Below, piece after piece: positions 1-6,331 of a stretch of 7,094 nt of DNA (its first letter is position 1; every line of letters begins with the position of its first letter). Made by a program: the position numbers and the translations under genes. Source of the stretch: Clostridia bacterium (GTDB lineage Bacteria > Bacillota > Clostridia > Christensenellales > Aristaeellaceae); assembly GCA_017458865.1 (NCBI GenBank), contig JAFSZW010000106.1, forward strand, positions 1-7,094, given 5' to 3'. The notes under the pieces were generated by a model, which was not told where the DNA came from, searched no databases, and saw nothing but the letters and a program-made list of their open reading frames with translations.

Positions 1-530
1 CCGACCGCGTCATCCAGTGCGACGATCGGCAGCAGCAGCTTTGTGAGTGGTCCCTCTGCCTTATACTGGCGGACGACCATCAGGGTTGCAGCCGGAGCAG
101 TCGCGGAGGCAATCGCGCCCAACACGATGGCAACCGTCAGCGGCAGAACCTCCTCGCCCAAAACAAAGTGCATGACAATCAGCACAATGTCTACGATGAG
201 CGATGCGACAACTGCCTGGACTATACCGATAACTGTTGCCGTTCGCCCGGTATGTTTCAGTTCCTCCAGCCGGAACTCGCTGCCAATAGCGAACGCGATA
301 AAGCCAAGCGCGGACTCATTCAGTATTTTTACCGCCTGGACGTCCGCGTAACTCGAGAAACCGACACCGCTGATTCCAAACCGGCCGATCCCATACGGAC
401 CGATCAAAAGGCCGGCAATCAGGAACGCAGTGACATCCGGGAAATTGAATCCCGCTTTTTTAAATACACGCGTCAGCATCAATCCCGCAAAAAGCGCGAT
501 CGCGACTGACAGGAATGTTTTCATCTCCAT
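1..530 (-). CDS. Cation:proton antiporter, N-terminal part (partial, runs off the window)
   Basis: Membrane antiporter of the sodium/hydrogen exchanger family (PF00999-like, CPA2 type), expected to exchange Na+ or K+ for protons across the cytoplasmic membrane. The reading frame is open from the ATG at 530 to the window edge, giving 176 codons with no stop. Hydrophobic segments are visible at about residues 5-20, 33-47, 98-123 and 129-153. The stretch ATAPAATLM (143-151) fits the unwound helix region of the family. ALDDAV (171-176) carries two adjacent aspartates, D173-D174, at the place where ion-binding acidic residues lie in NhaA and NapA; a DD pair is usually linked to electrogenic exchange. 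The start was chosen for an AAGGAGGG Shine-Dalgarno site at 541-548, 10 bases away; the ATG at 524 would be 16 away. The gene has its own promoter upstream. The family call is firm; the ion is not known. Confidence 0.9.
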   Translation of the reverse strand, partial: MEMKTFLSVAIALFAGLMLTRVFKKAGFNFPDVTAFLIAGLLIGPYGIGRFGISGVGFSSYADVQAVKILNESALGFIAFAIGSEFRLEELKHTGRTATVIGIVQAVVASLIVDIVLIVMHFVLGEEVLPLTVAIVLGAIASATAPAATLMVVRQYKAEGPLTKLLLPIVALDDAV

Positions 531-561
531 ATGAATAATGCCCTCCTTACGGCGAAACCAA

Positions 562-590
562 ATTATAGGCATCCGACCGCCAAAGTTCAA
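562..590 (-). promoter_or_regulatory. SigA-type promoter for the antiporter gene
   Basis: On the minus strand a TTGAAC -35 box (590-585) and a perfect TATAAT -10 box (567-562) are separated by exactly 17 bases. The expected transcription start is near 555, giving a leader of only about 25 bases that holds the Shine-Dalgarno site. This makes the antiporter a separate transcription unit from rarA, although readthrough is possible because no intrinsic terminator is visible between them. Confidence 0.82.
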
Positions 591-668
591 GTGCATTATT
601 CCCCAATAACCAAAGCAATTGATTGGGCAATTTTAAATGGATTCACTGCAGTTCCGGAGGCATATAGC

Positions 669-2006
669 CTACCCGGACTGTCCTTTATCATGTGCCTGCT
701 TCCAGGCCTTGATCTCAGAAAGCCGCTGCGCATACCGGCTCTCTATCCCCTGGTTTGTCGGCACATAGTACGTCGTGCCGACAAGGTCCTCCGGCAGGCA
801 ATGCATCGCCGAGAGCTTTTCCTCGGTATCATGTGCGTAGATGTAGCCTTCTCCGTAACCAAGGCTGTCCATGAGCCGGGTCGGCGCATTCCGGATCTGG
901 AGCGGCACCGGTTCAGCAAGACGGGTCTGGGCATCCTTTGCTGCTGCCATATAGGCCATGTAAAGCGCATTCGATTTCGGTGCCATGGCCAGGTAAACAA
1001 CTGCCTGCGTCAGATGAACGTTGCACTCCGGCATGCCGAGGAAGTGACAGGCCTGGTAGCACGCTACCGCCTGCTCAAGCGCTCTCGGATCCGCCAGACC
1101 CACGTCCTCACTTGCGAAACGGACCAGACGCCGCGCAATATACAGTGGCTCCTCGCCTGCCTCAAGCATGCGGGCCAGCCAGTATACCGCCGCATCCGGA
1201 TCCGAATTTCTCATTGACTTGTGCAGTGCTGAGATGATGTTGTAATGCTCTTCCCCGTTCTTGTCATAAAGAAGCGACTTTTTCGATGTAATCTGGGAAA
1301 GGATCTCACTCTCAACGGTAACCGTCCCCTCCGCGTCAACATGCCCGTTGAGGACAGCCATCTCAAGTGTGCCCAGCGCCATGCGGGCATCCCCGTTGGC
1401 AAAGGACGCGATCTGCCTGAGGAGCGGCTGCCCGATATTCACCCGCATATCGCCAAAACCGCGCGGATCTTTGAGGGCATGTTCAAGCATCCGGGTAATG
1501 TCATCCGGTGAAAGTGCCTGCAGCACAAACACCTTGCAGCGGGACAGAAGTGCCCCGTTGATCTCAAATGACGGATTCTCCGTCGTCGCGCCGATCAGGA
1601 TAATGCTGCCCTTTTCGACATACGGGAGGAACGCATCCTGCTGGGCCTTGTTGAAACGGTGAATCTCATCCACAAACAGAATGGTCCGCTCGCCGAAACG
1701 CCGTCCCTCGTCCGCCTGCTCCATGATGGACCGTGCTTCCTTTATGCCCCCGGTCACAGCAGAAAAGTCCGCAAACTTCGCCTTTGTCCGGTTCGCAATG
1801 ATCCTGGCAAGCGTCGTCTTGCCAACACCGGGAGGGCCCCAGAAGATCATGGAGCTTATCCTGTCTTCCTCGATCAGACGACGCAGGACCTTTCCAGGCC
1901 CCAGCAGGTGCTGCTGTCCTGCAAACTCATCCAGATCCCTCGGCCGCATCCTCGCAGCCAGGGGTTGCTCTGTTTCCTGTTCAAAAAGTGCCGTCTGCTT
2001 TGTCAT
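669..2006 (-). CDS. rarA: Replication-associated recombination protein A (RarA/MgsA), AAA+ ATPase
   Basis: A 445-residue clamp-loader-like AAA+ ATPase of the RarA/MgsA/WRNIP1 family, which acts at stalled or collapsed replication forks in the cytoplasm. Visible motifs are Walker A GPPGVGKT (57-64), Walker B ILFVDEIHRF (109-118), the sensor 1 segment IGATTENPSF (138-147) and a likely arginine finger R156 in LLSRC. The C-terminal half contains family-typical stretches such as SALHKSMRNSDPDAA, YIARRLVRFASEDVG and LRNAPTRLM-like sequence, matching the tetramerisation domain. Length and order agree with E. coli RarA. The N-terminus has QTALF (4-8), which resembles a beta-clamp binding pentapeptide. 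The ATG overlaps the stop of the sirtuin gene in an ATGA junction and has only a weak, distant Shine-Dalgarno (GTGAGG), so translation is probably coupled. No intrinsic terminator is seen after the stop. Confidence 0.97.
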   Translation of the reverse strand: MTKQTALFEQETEQPLAARMRPRDLDEFAGQQHLLGPGKVLRRLIEEDRISSMIFWGPPGVGKTTLARIIANRTKAKFADFSAVTGGIKEARSIMEQADEGRRFGERTILFVDEIHRFNKAQQDAFLPYVEKGSIILIGATTENPSFEINGALLSRCKVFVLQALSPDDITRMLEHALKDPRGFGDMRVNIGQPLLRQIASFANGDARMALGTLEMAVLNGHVDAEGTVTVESEILSQITSKKSLLYDKNGEEHYNIISALHKSMRNSDPDAAVYWLARMLEAGEEPLYIARRLVRFASEDVGLADPRALEQAVACYQACHFLGMPECNVHLTQAVVYLAMAPKSNALYMAYMAAAKDAQTRLAEPVPLQIRNAPTRLMDSLGYGEGYIYAHDTEEKLSAMHCLPEDLVGTTYYVPTNQGIESRYAQRLSEIKAWKQAHDKGQSG

Positions 2007-2728
2007 GGCAATTGACTGAATACCTCACCAAGCTTCTCGTGGAAGACCAGATCCGCAATGTCGTCCCGGTTGGTCGCTGTTTTGTTGATCAGCACCAGCT
2101 GTTTCCCCTGATACGCATCCAGGTATGCTGCTGCCGGATAGACGGAAAGGGATGTGCCTGCTACGATAAGGACGTCCGCCTGACGGAGCGCCTCCACTGC
2201 CTTGTATGTAACCTCCGGATCCAGGCCTTCCTCATACAGCACAACGTCCGGCTTAACCCGTCCGCCGCATGCAGGACAGACCGGAACGCCGGGAAGTGCC
2301 ATAAGCTCAGCCAGATTGAACAGCTTCCCACACTTCTGGCAATAATTACGGTGCACGCTGCCATGCAGCTCATATACGCGCTTGCTGCCAGCCGCCTGAT
2401 GGAGTCCGTCAATATTCTGCGTCACAACCGCCAGGAGACGGCCCTCACGCTCCCATTCTGCCAGCTTGAGATGGACAATATTGGGCTTGGCGTCCGGGAA
2501 GAGCATCTTCTCACGGTAAAACTGGAAAAAGACCTCGGGATTCCGCCTGTAGAAGGTATTTGAGATAATCGTCTCCGGCGGATAGGCGTATTTCTGGTTA
2601 TACAGACCGTCCGCCGAACGGAAATCCGGAATGCCGCTTTCCGTCGAAACACCTGCTCCGCCAAAGAAAACAATCCGCTTTCCGTTCTCAATCCAGGATT
2701 TCAGCGTTGCTAATTTTCTCTCATCCAT
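2003..2728 (-). CDS. cobB: NAD-dependent protein deacylase (sirtuin, Sir2 family, class U-like)
   Basis: A 241-residue sirtuin that removes acetyl groups from lysines, consuming NAD+ and releasing nicotinamide and O-acetyl-ADP-ribose. The NAD-binding motif GAGVSTESGIPDFRS spans 24-38, TQNIDGLH spans 103-110, and the catalytic histidine is H122 in YELHGSV. A structural zinc site is formed by C130/C133 (CQKC) and C151/C154 (CPAC). GTSLSVYPAA (191-200) and INK (214-216) complete the Rossmann fold. The Tyr-x-x-Arg pair that favours desuccinylation in E. coli CobB is not conserved: the aligned place reads YREK (71-74), so deacetylation is the more likely activity. The start is set by a strong AAAGGGAGG site at 2736-2744, 7 bases upstream. 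It lies 62 bases after recO and overlaps rarA. The symbol cobB is used generically; the B. subtilis counterpart is srtN. Confidence 0.95.
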   Translation of the reverse strand: MDERKLATLKSWIENGKRIVFFGGAGVSTESGIPDFRSADGLYNQKYAYPPETIISNTFYRRNPEVFFQFYREKMLFPDAKPNIVHLKLAEWEREGRLLAVVTQNIDGLHQAAGSKRVYELHGSVHRNYCQKCGKLFNLAELMALPGVPVCPACGGRVKPDVVLYEEGLDPEVTYKAVEALRQADVLIVAGTSLSVYPAAAYLDAYQGKQLVLINKTATNRDDIADLVFHEKLGEVFSQLP

Positions 2729-2768
2729 GACTGTTCCTCCCTTTCTGTACCTTTTCTGTCGTTATTGT

Positions 2769-2785
2769 CTAGCCGTTTCCGGCAG
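2769..2785 (-). other. Small GNRA-loop hairpin between recO and the sirtuin gene
   Basis: In the minus-strand transcript a GCCG/CGGC stem closed by a GAAA tetraloop can be extended by a CT/AG pair across one bulged base. No run of T follows, so this is not an intrinsic terminator; it may affect mRNA processing or be chance. No convincing promoter was found in the 62-base gap, so recO and the sirtuin gene may be cotranscribed. Confidence 0.35.
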
Positions 2786-2791
2786 CGATTC

Positions 2792-3529
2792 TCAGAAAAT
2801 CATCTTGTCTGACTGAAAGCTGCTCTCTGTCCGATTCCTTACCATTTCAAGAATGGCCGAATACACTCTGCCGGAAACATCAAGCCCCCCATCCAGTGCA
2901 TCCAGACCTTTGCGCATGATCTGCTGCAGATCCGCTATGTCCTTTCCATCCAGCAGCACCGAGCCTTCCTGCCTGCAACTGCCGCAGAGAATACCGCCTG
3001 CACCGGCTGAAAACCGAATCGCCTCCTGCTCCGCTCTGCCTGCATCGACCGCTTTCCCGCATTGCATGCACCTTGTAACGATCGGCTTGTATCCGTTCAG
3101 GGAAAGCAGGCCCATCATAAACACCGTTGTGACACTTTTCGGCGGGTAGCTGCCATAGGCAAGATGTGCCAGGGATCGGATCAGGTGCAGAAAGAAACGC
3201 TCATTTTCCTGGCCCGGCTGCACAATCGCACGGCTCATCTCAAGCATCAGCGTGCCATGACTGAACCGCTCATAGTCCTCCCTTATCGGATAAAACGCAT
3301 CCGTCACCTGACATGAGACGACCGTTGCATGTTCCTTTGTCTCATAGAGCACATACTCGCCTGAGCAGAACAGTTCACTGGCAGAAAGCAATGGGCTCTT
3401 CGGTGACTTTGCCCGCCTTGCAATGGCATCTATCCGACCCAGTGTCGGCGAAAACAGTGCCAGCATGCGGTCATTGTCCCTGTAATCCGTTCGCCCGATG
3501 ATAATTGCATTGGTCTTTATCTGTGCCAT
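2792..3529 (-). CDS. recO: DNA repair protein RecO
   Basis: RecO acts in the RecFOR pathway, helping load RecA on SSB-coated single-stranded DNA at gaps and annealing complementary strands. The 245-residue product starts MAQIKTNAIIIG, the first strand of the N-terminal OB fold (about 1-80). It continues into a helical domain containing LLSLNGYKPIVTRCMQCG, a family-typical segment. Zinc-binding cysteines are C154/C157 and C182/C185. The frame is open 23 codons further upstream to an ATG at 3598. The ATG at 3529 is preferred because it has AGGGG at 3536-3540, 6 bases away, and because homology-like sequence begins there; the 3598 ATG has no spaced Shine-Dalgarno and its extra residues are hydrophilic and unlike RecO. 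No promoter was recognised directly upstream, so expression may depend on the membrane protein gene's transcript. Confidence 0.95.
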   Translation of the reverse strand: MAQIKTNAIIIGRTDYRDNDRMLALFSPTLGRIDAIARRAKSPKSPLLSASELFCSGEYVLYETKEHATVVSCQVTDAFYPIREDYERFSHGTLMLEMSRAIVQPGQENERFFLHLIRSLAHLAYGSYPPKSVTTVFMMGLLSLNGYKPIVTRCMQCGKAVDAGRAEQEAIRFSAGAGGILCGSCRQEGSVLLDGKDIADLQQIMRKGLDALDGGLDVSGRVYSAILEMVRNRTESSFQSDKMIF

Positions 3530-3720
3530 ATCGTTCCCCTGTCCGAATCCCGTGTGACCTTTTCCCTCATCCAGGCTGTGCAGCCCCTCGCGATCCATCC
3601 TACCGATATACAGGCCCTCTGGCCCTAAATCTCATTCCTGGCCAGGCTGAGCTATCTTTTGCCCATCTGGTATTGCGAGGGTGTATCCTCATCTGCAGGC
3701 TTTGCTCATATTGCGTGTTG
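3530..3720. other. Gene-free stretch between the membrane protein gene and recO
   Basis: I recognise no gene here. The minus strand holds a 30-codon frame (3692 to 3600) without a Shine-Dalgarno site and the 23-codon N-terminal extension of recO; neither looks real. There is a 6-base inverted repeat, CTGGCC at 3619-3624 and GGCCAG at 3640-3645, whose right arm sits in the 10-base palindrome CCTGGCCAGG (3637-3646). It lacks a T run and is not a clear terminator. No TTG-type -35 box with a matching -10 box was found. Confidence 0.5.
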
Positions 3721-5484
3721 TCAGGCCTTTCCGGCATCCTGGCCGGAGAGGTACACAAGAACAAAGGCAACCGGCACACAGGCCATAAATGAGTAGGCAT
3801 ACCGGACCAGGATACAGGCCGAAAAGACATACGAGAGAATTATGCCCCAGATTGGCAGCAACACCATTCGCTGCCGTTTCGTCCCGCGAACCCGCGTGAC
3901 CATGGTCAACAGCAGCAGCGCATAGACATACATGGACGGTCTGAAGATCAGAGAGACCAGCGGGATCCGCTCATGCCTTGACGAATGAGCTATGCCCTGC
4001 AGGAACGAATACAGATGCCGCAATACCGGCTTTTGCTCCAGTGTCCCAGCCTCCTCAGGGAAGATGATTTCCGTCTTTGTGTAGACAAAATCCCAGCCCT
4101 CCGAATCCATGGCATGGGCGTGACTGATGTCGTCCGGATTCCAGATGCCCGCACAGTTCTGCAGGAACGCCTCAAGATAGATTCCCGGATACCGGAGGCC
4201 ATAGGTCAGGTATGTCTGCCAGAACTCGCCTTTGTTCTTTGTATATCGCTTATAGTCAAAGTTCCCGCCTTTGGCCGTGTCCGCCGAATAGGGACGATAC
4301 ATATCTACGGAGCCCTCTGCCCACCAGCTTTTGAGCGCATCTCGTTCCTCCTCAGGCATATCGGCATATTTGGCTGTCCGCATGAGCTGCTGACAGGGAA
4401 CAGACATCATCTCGCTGGCCGGCGTATCCCATGCGGACACCGCCATACGGAGCGCTTTGGGCACTGACAGGGAAACCACCAGGATCAGAGCTGTCAGGAT
4501 AACCGCCTGTCTGTTCCGGCAGATCACAAGCAGCGCGATGCAGGCAAAGGCATAGGAAAATATACCGTTATGCCTGAGCAGTGAAAGGGTAAGACAGGTC
4601 AGGATGATCCCTACCTGCCGCCCCCGATCCGATGTAAAGAGCTGCGGATCCTCCTGAACATGCCAGAGCTGAATCACCAGCAGCGCGAGAATTGCCGCAA
4701 ACATGGCATCCTTTACCGTCGATACGGACATAAGCCCATGGACCGGAAACAGTGCAAAGAACGCCAGCATAAACCATGCGCCATGCCTGGGAACGCGCTT
4801 TGAAACAAAGCAGACCACGTACGCATAGGCTGCAGCCATTACCAGTATCTGAAAGATGCAGTACATGGCAGCGCCCAGTGTGTATGAGCCGGTCAGGTTG
4901 TACCCGAGTGAGAACAGGACACCGGTCAGGATAGTATGGAAAACCGGATGCGCGCCAAAGTACGGCCCGCGCTGATACTGCAGCAGTTCTGTAAAGAAGT
5001 CGTAATTGACAATGCCCGGAAAATATGCAAGGAACACCAGCAGATAGCATCCAAGAATGCCCAGGAAGCAGGGCAGCCACCGCATATGCTGCTGCCTGAC
5101 TGCATGCCCGTCCGGCGCCCAGGCGAGTACATATGAAAAGAGTGCACCTAGGAACGGTGCTGCCATCACCGGCACAGCCAGCCGCCTGATCATGCTGCCC
5201 ATTCCCGGCAGGAATGCCCCATATACGCCAAGTTCGCTTCCTATGCCCAGAAAGAAGGCAAAGATCAGGCCAAAGATCAACCCGTATCTCAGTGCCGGTT
5301 CGCTGTGGGACTGATATGCTGCTTTCACCGGAAAATACGATGCCAGCAGCAGCAGAAGCGGCAAAACGGCCGAACGGAACACCCGGCTGTCCGGATCTAT
5401 GGATGTCAGATAGGGAGCCGCCGCAATTGCCAGCCCGACGACCAGAACCGCCGCAAGTCCAGCATGTTTCTTTACCATTTTCAT
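3721..5484 (-). CDS. Polytopic membrane protein, DUF6020-like (possible GT-C-type glycosyltransferase)
   Basis: A 587-residue integral membrane protein of unknown function. About 13 to 14 hydrophobic helices are visible, with one large soluble loop at about 346-510 and three closing helices (about 511-530, 540-560, 564-580). An early loop reads AYFPGIVNYDFFTELLQ (153-169), followed by HPVFHT (179-184); D162 is where GT-C enzymes often carry a catalytic aspartate. The big loop holds SVPCQQLMRT (361-370) and NCAGIWNPDD (443-452). These signatures remind me of the DUF6020 family of Firmicutes; this is recall, not a search result. If so, it may act in cell-surface glycosylation, which is inference. 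The start is supported by GGGGAGG at 5492-5498, 7 bases upstream; M3 would be 13 bases away. The gene has its own promoter and stands alone between the L27 operon and recO. Confidence 0.85.
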   Translation of the reverse strand: MKMVKKHAGLAAVLVVGLAIAAAPYLTSIDPDSRVFRSAVLPLLLLLASYFPVKAAYQSHSEPALRYGLIFGLIFAFFLGIGSELGVYGAFLPGMGSMIRRLAVPVMAAPFLGALFSYVLAWAPDGHAVRQQHMRWLPCFLGILGCYLLVFLAYFPGIVNYDFFTELLQYQRGPYFGAHPVFHTILTGVLFSLGYNLTGSYTLGAAMYCIFQILVMAAAYAYVVCFVSKRVPRHGAWFMLAFFALFPVHGLMSVSTVKDAMFAAILALLVIQLWHVQEDPQLFTSDRGRQVGIILTCLTLSLLRHNGIFSYAFACIALLVICRNRQAVILTALILVVSLSVPKALRMAVSAWDTPASEMMSVPCQQLMRTAKYADMPEEERDALKSWWAEGSVDMYRPYSADTAKGGNFDYKRYTKNKGEFWQTYLTYGLRYPGIYLEAFLQNCAGIWNPDDISHAHAMDSEGWDFVYTKTEIIFPEEAGTLEQKPVLRHLYSFLQGIAHSSRHERIPLVSLIFRPSMYVYALLLLTMVTRVRGTKRQRMVLLPIWGIILSYVFSACILVRYAYSFMACVPVAFVLVYLSGQDAGKA

Positions 5485-5578
5485 CCGGTTTCCTCCCCTT
5501 GTTTATCAAAAAGGCATTGTGACCGCACATCTGTGTCCGGCACAGCCCTGATTTATCCTGCACTCAAATGATGCTTTG

Positions 5579-5607
5579 ATTATACTCTATCCTCAGATTG
5601 CAGGCAA
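5579..5607 (-). promoter_or_regulatory. SigA-type promoter for the membrane protein gene
   Basis: A TTGCCT -35 box (5607-5602) and a perfect TATAAT -10 box (5584-5579) lie 17 bases apart on the minus strand. The expected start near 5572 gives a leader of roughly 87 bases, longer than needed. It contains a short CTGTG/CACAG stem-loop (5 bp, loop of 5) and a T5 run but no strong terminator. The promoter sits 54 bases after the rpmA terminator. Confidence 0.78.
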
Positions 5608-5660
5608 GCTGCAAAATCGGATTGACCACACAGAAACTGCCCGGTCACCTAATATGCATA

Positions 5661-5690
5661 AAAGAAAAAAGCACCGACAGTATCGGTGCT
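5661..5690 (-). terminator. Intrinsic terminator of the rplU-prp-rpmA operon
   Basis: On the minus strand the arms AGCACCGA (5690-5683) and TCGGTGCT (5677-5670) form a perfect 8-base-pair stem around a 5-base loop, directly followed by TTTTTTCTTTT. It begins 14 bases after the rpmA stop codon and is a textbook Rho-independent terminator. Confidence 0.95.
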
Positions 5691-5704
5691 CCTGGAATCC
5701 CAAT

Positions 5705-5989
5705 TTACTGCTCTACCGGGTAGACGCTGCACTGGGTCCTCTTCTTGCCAAGGCGCTCAAAGCGTACTACGCCATCGACCAGTGCGAAGAGGGTATCGTC
5801 TCCACCAATCCCGCAGTTTGTGCCAGGATGGATGTGCGTTCCACGCTGACGATACAGAATGTTGCCAGCCAATACAAACTGTCCATCCGCACGTTTTGCG
5901 CCAAGACGCTTGGATTCGCTGTCGCGTCCATTGTGGGAGGAACCTGTGCCCTTCTTATGAGCGAAGAGCTGAAGATTCATCTTAAGCAT
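5705..5989 (-). CDS. rpmA: 50S ribosomal protein L27, with Prp-cleaved N-terminal extension
   Basis: L27 is a large-subunit protein whose N-terminal tail reaches the peptidyl transferase centre. The 94-residue precursor begins MLKMNLQLF, then AHKKGTGSSHNGRD. In Firmicutes the Prp protease cuts after LQLF, here between F9 and A10, exposing the conserved AHKKG tail. The core signature GNILYRQRGTHIHPG spans 42-56. The start at 5989 is decided by GGAGG at 5998-6002, 8 bases upstream. The frame stays open to an ATG at 6040 and M4 is another candidate, but neither has a comparable site. The start codon lies inside the end of prp, an 8-base overlap, so the two are translationally coupled. The operon terminator follows directly. 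Length is normal for the family. Confidence 0.98.
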   Translation of the reverse strand: MLKMNLQLFAHKKGTGSSHNGRDSESKRLGAKRADGQFVLAGNILYRQRGTHIHPGTNCGIGGDDTLFALVDGVVRFERLGKKRTQCSVYPVEQ

Positions 5990-6329
5990 TTGCTCTGCCT
6001 CCGTTTCTTGTCTCAATCCGAATCCACTTCGGATATTCATCCTTAATGTCGTTAAGTCCTGTCAGGATGGTTTGCAGAATAATTTCCGCGGTCTCACTCT
6101 GCCGCTCACTCAGGCCGCCCGGCAGAAAACAGGAAAGATATCCGTCTTCCACCTCAACCCGGGGATTAATGCCGCCGACTTTCTCGAGTGCATTTACCGC
6201 CGTTATGGTCAGGGCTGAAATCGCACTGCAGACGAGATCATAACCGCCATCCTTATCGGCTCCGGCATGCCCGCTGGAAATAAATCCGGCGATGCGTCCC
6301 GAGGCCATTACCACGGTTACTTTGTTCAT
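5982..6329 (-). CDS. prp: Ribosomal-processing cysteine protease Prp (YsxB/DUF464 family)
   Basis: A 115-residue cysteine protease that removes the N-terminal extension of L27, an essential step where studied in Staphylococcus aureus. The catalytic pair is visible: H21 in SSGHAG (18-23) and C34 in DLVCSAIS (31-38). The C-terminal part (about 60-105) shows the alternating strand and helix pattern of the small Prp fold. It is located between rplU and rpmA, as usual in Firmicutes, with a 2-base gap after the rplU stop. Its only Shine-Dalgarno-like bases, GAGG, directly abut the ATG, so it is probably translated by coupling to rplU, which would keep its level below that of the ribosomal proteins. 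Its substrate site LQLF is present in the adjacent L27. Confidence 0.96.
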   Translation of the reverse strand: MNKVTVVMASGRIAGFISSGHAGADKDGGYDLVCSAISALTITAVNALEKVGGINPRVEVEDGYLSCFLPGGLSERQSETAEIILQTILTGLNDIKDEYPKWIRIETRNGGRANA

Positions 6330-6331
6330 CC

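Noticed and set aside
602..627. CCCAAT/ATTGGG inverted repeat after rarA, considered as a terminator
   Set aside because: The stem is AT-rich and needs a 3-base bulge to extend, and no T run follows in the minus-strand direction.
531..1217. Plus-strand frame of 228 codons opposite rarA
   Set aside because: It is antisense to the conserved C-terminal part of RarA, shows no family motif, and its start region overlaps the antiporter leader and promoter.
1988..2563. Plus-strand frame of 191 codons opposite the sirtuin gene
   Set aside because: It is the complement of a well-supported sirtuin; its composition follows from the opposite strand and there is no Shine-Dalgarno site.
3530..3598. RecO starting 23 codons earlier at 3598
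   Set aside because: There is no spaced Shine-Dalgarno site, and the extra residues do not resemble the RecO OB fold. The ATG at 3529 has AGGGG six bases away.
3600..3692. Minus-strand frame of 30 codons between the membrane protein gene and recO
   Set aside because: No Shine-Dalgarno site and no similarity to YqzL, the small protein often found upstream of recO.
4568..5563. Long minus-strand frame of 331 codons overlapping the membrane protein gene
   Set aside because: It lies in another frame of the membrane protein, is rich in Cys, Gly and Arg without any domain, and begins at a GTG upstream of the real Shine-Dalgarno site. The membrane protein has clear helices and family-like motifs.
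5990..6040. N-terminal extension of L27 by 17 codons
   Set aside because: It overlaps prp deeply, while GGAGG at 5998-6002 is correctly placed for the ATG at 5989 and the MLKMNLQLF start is typical.
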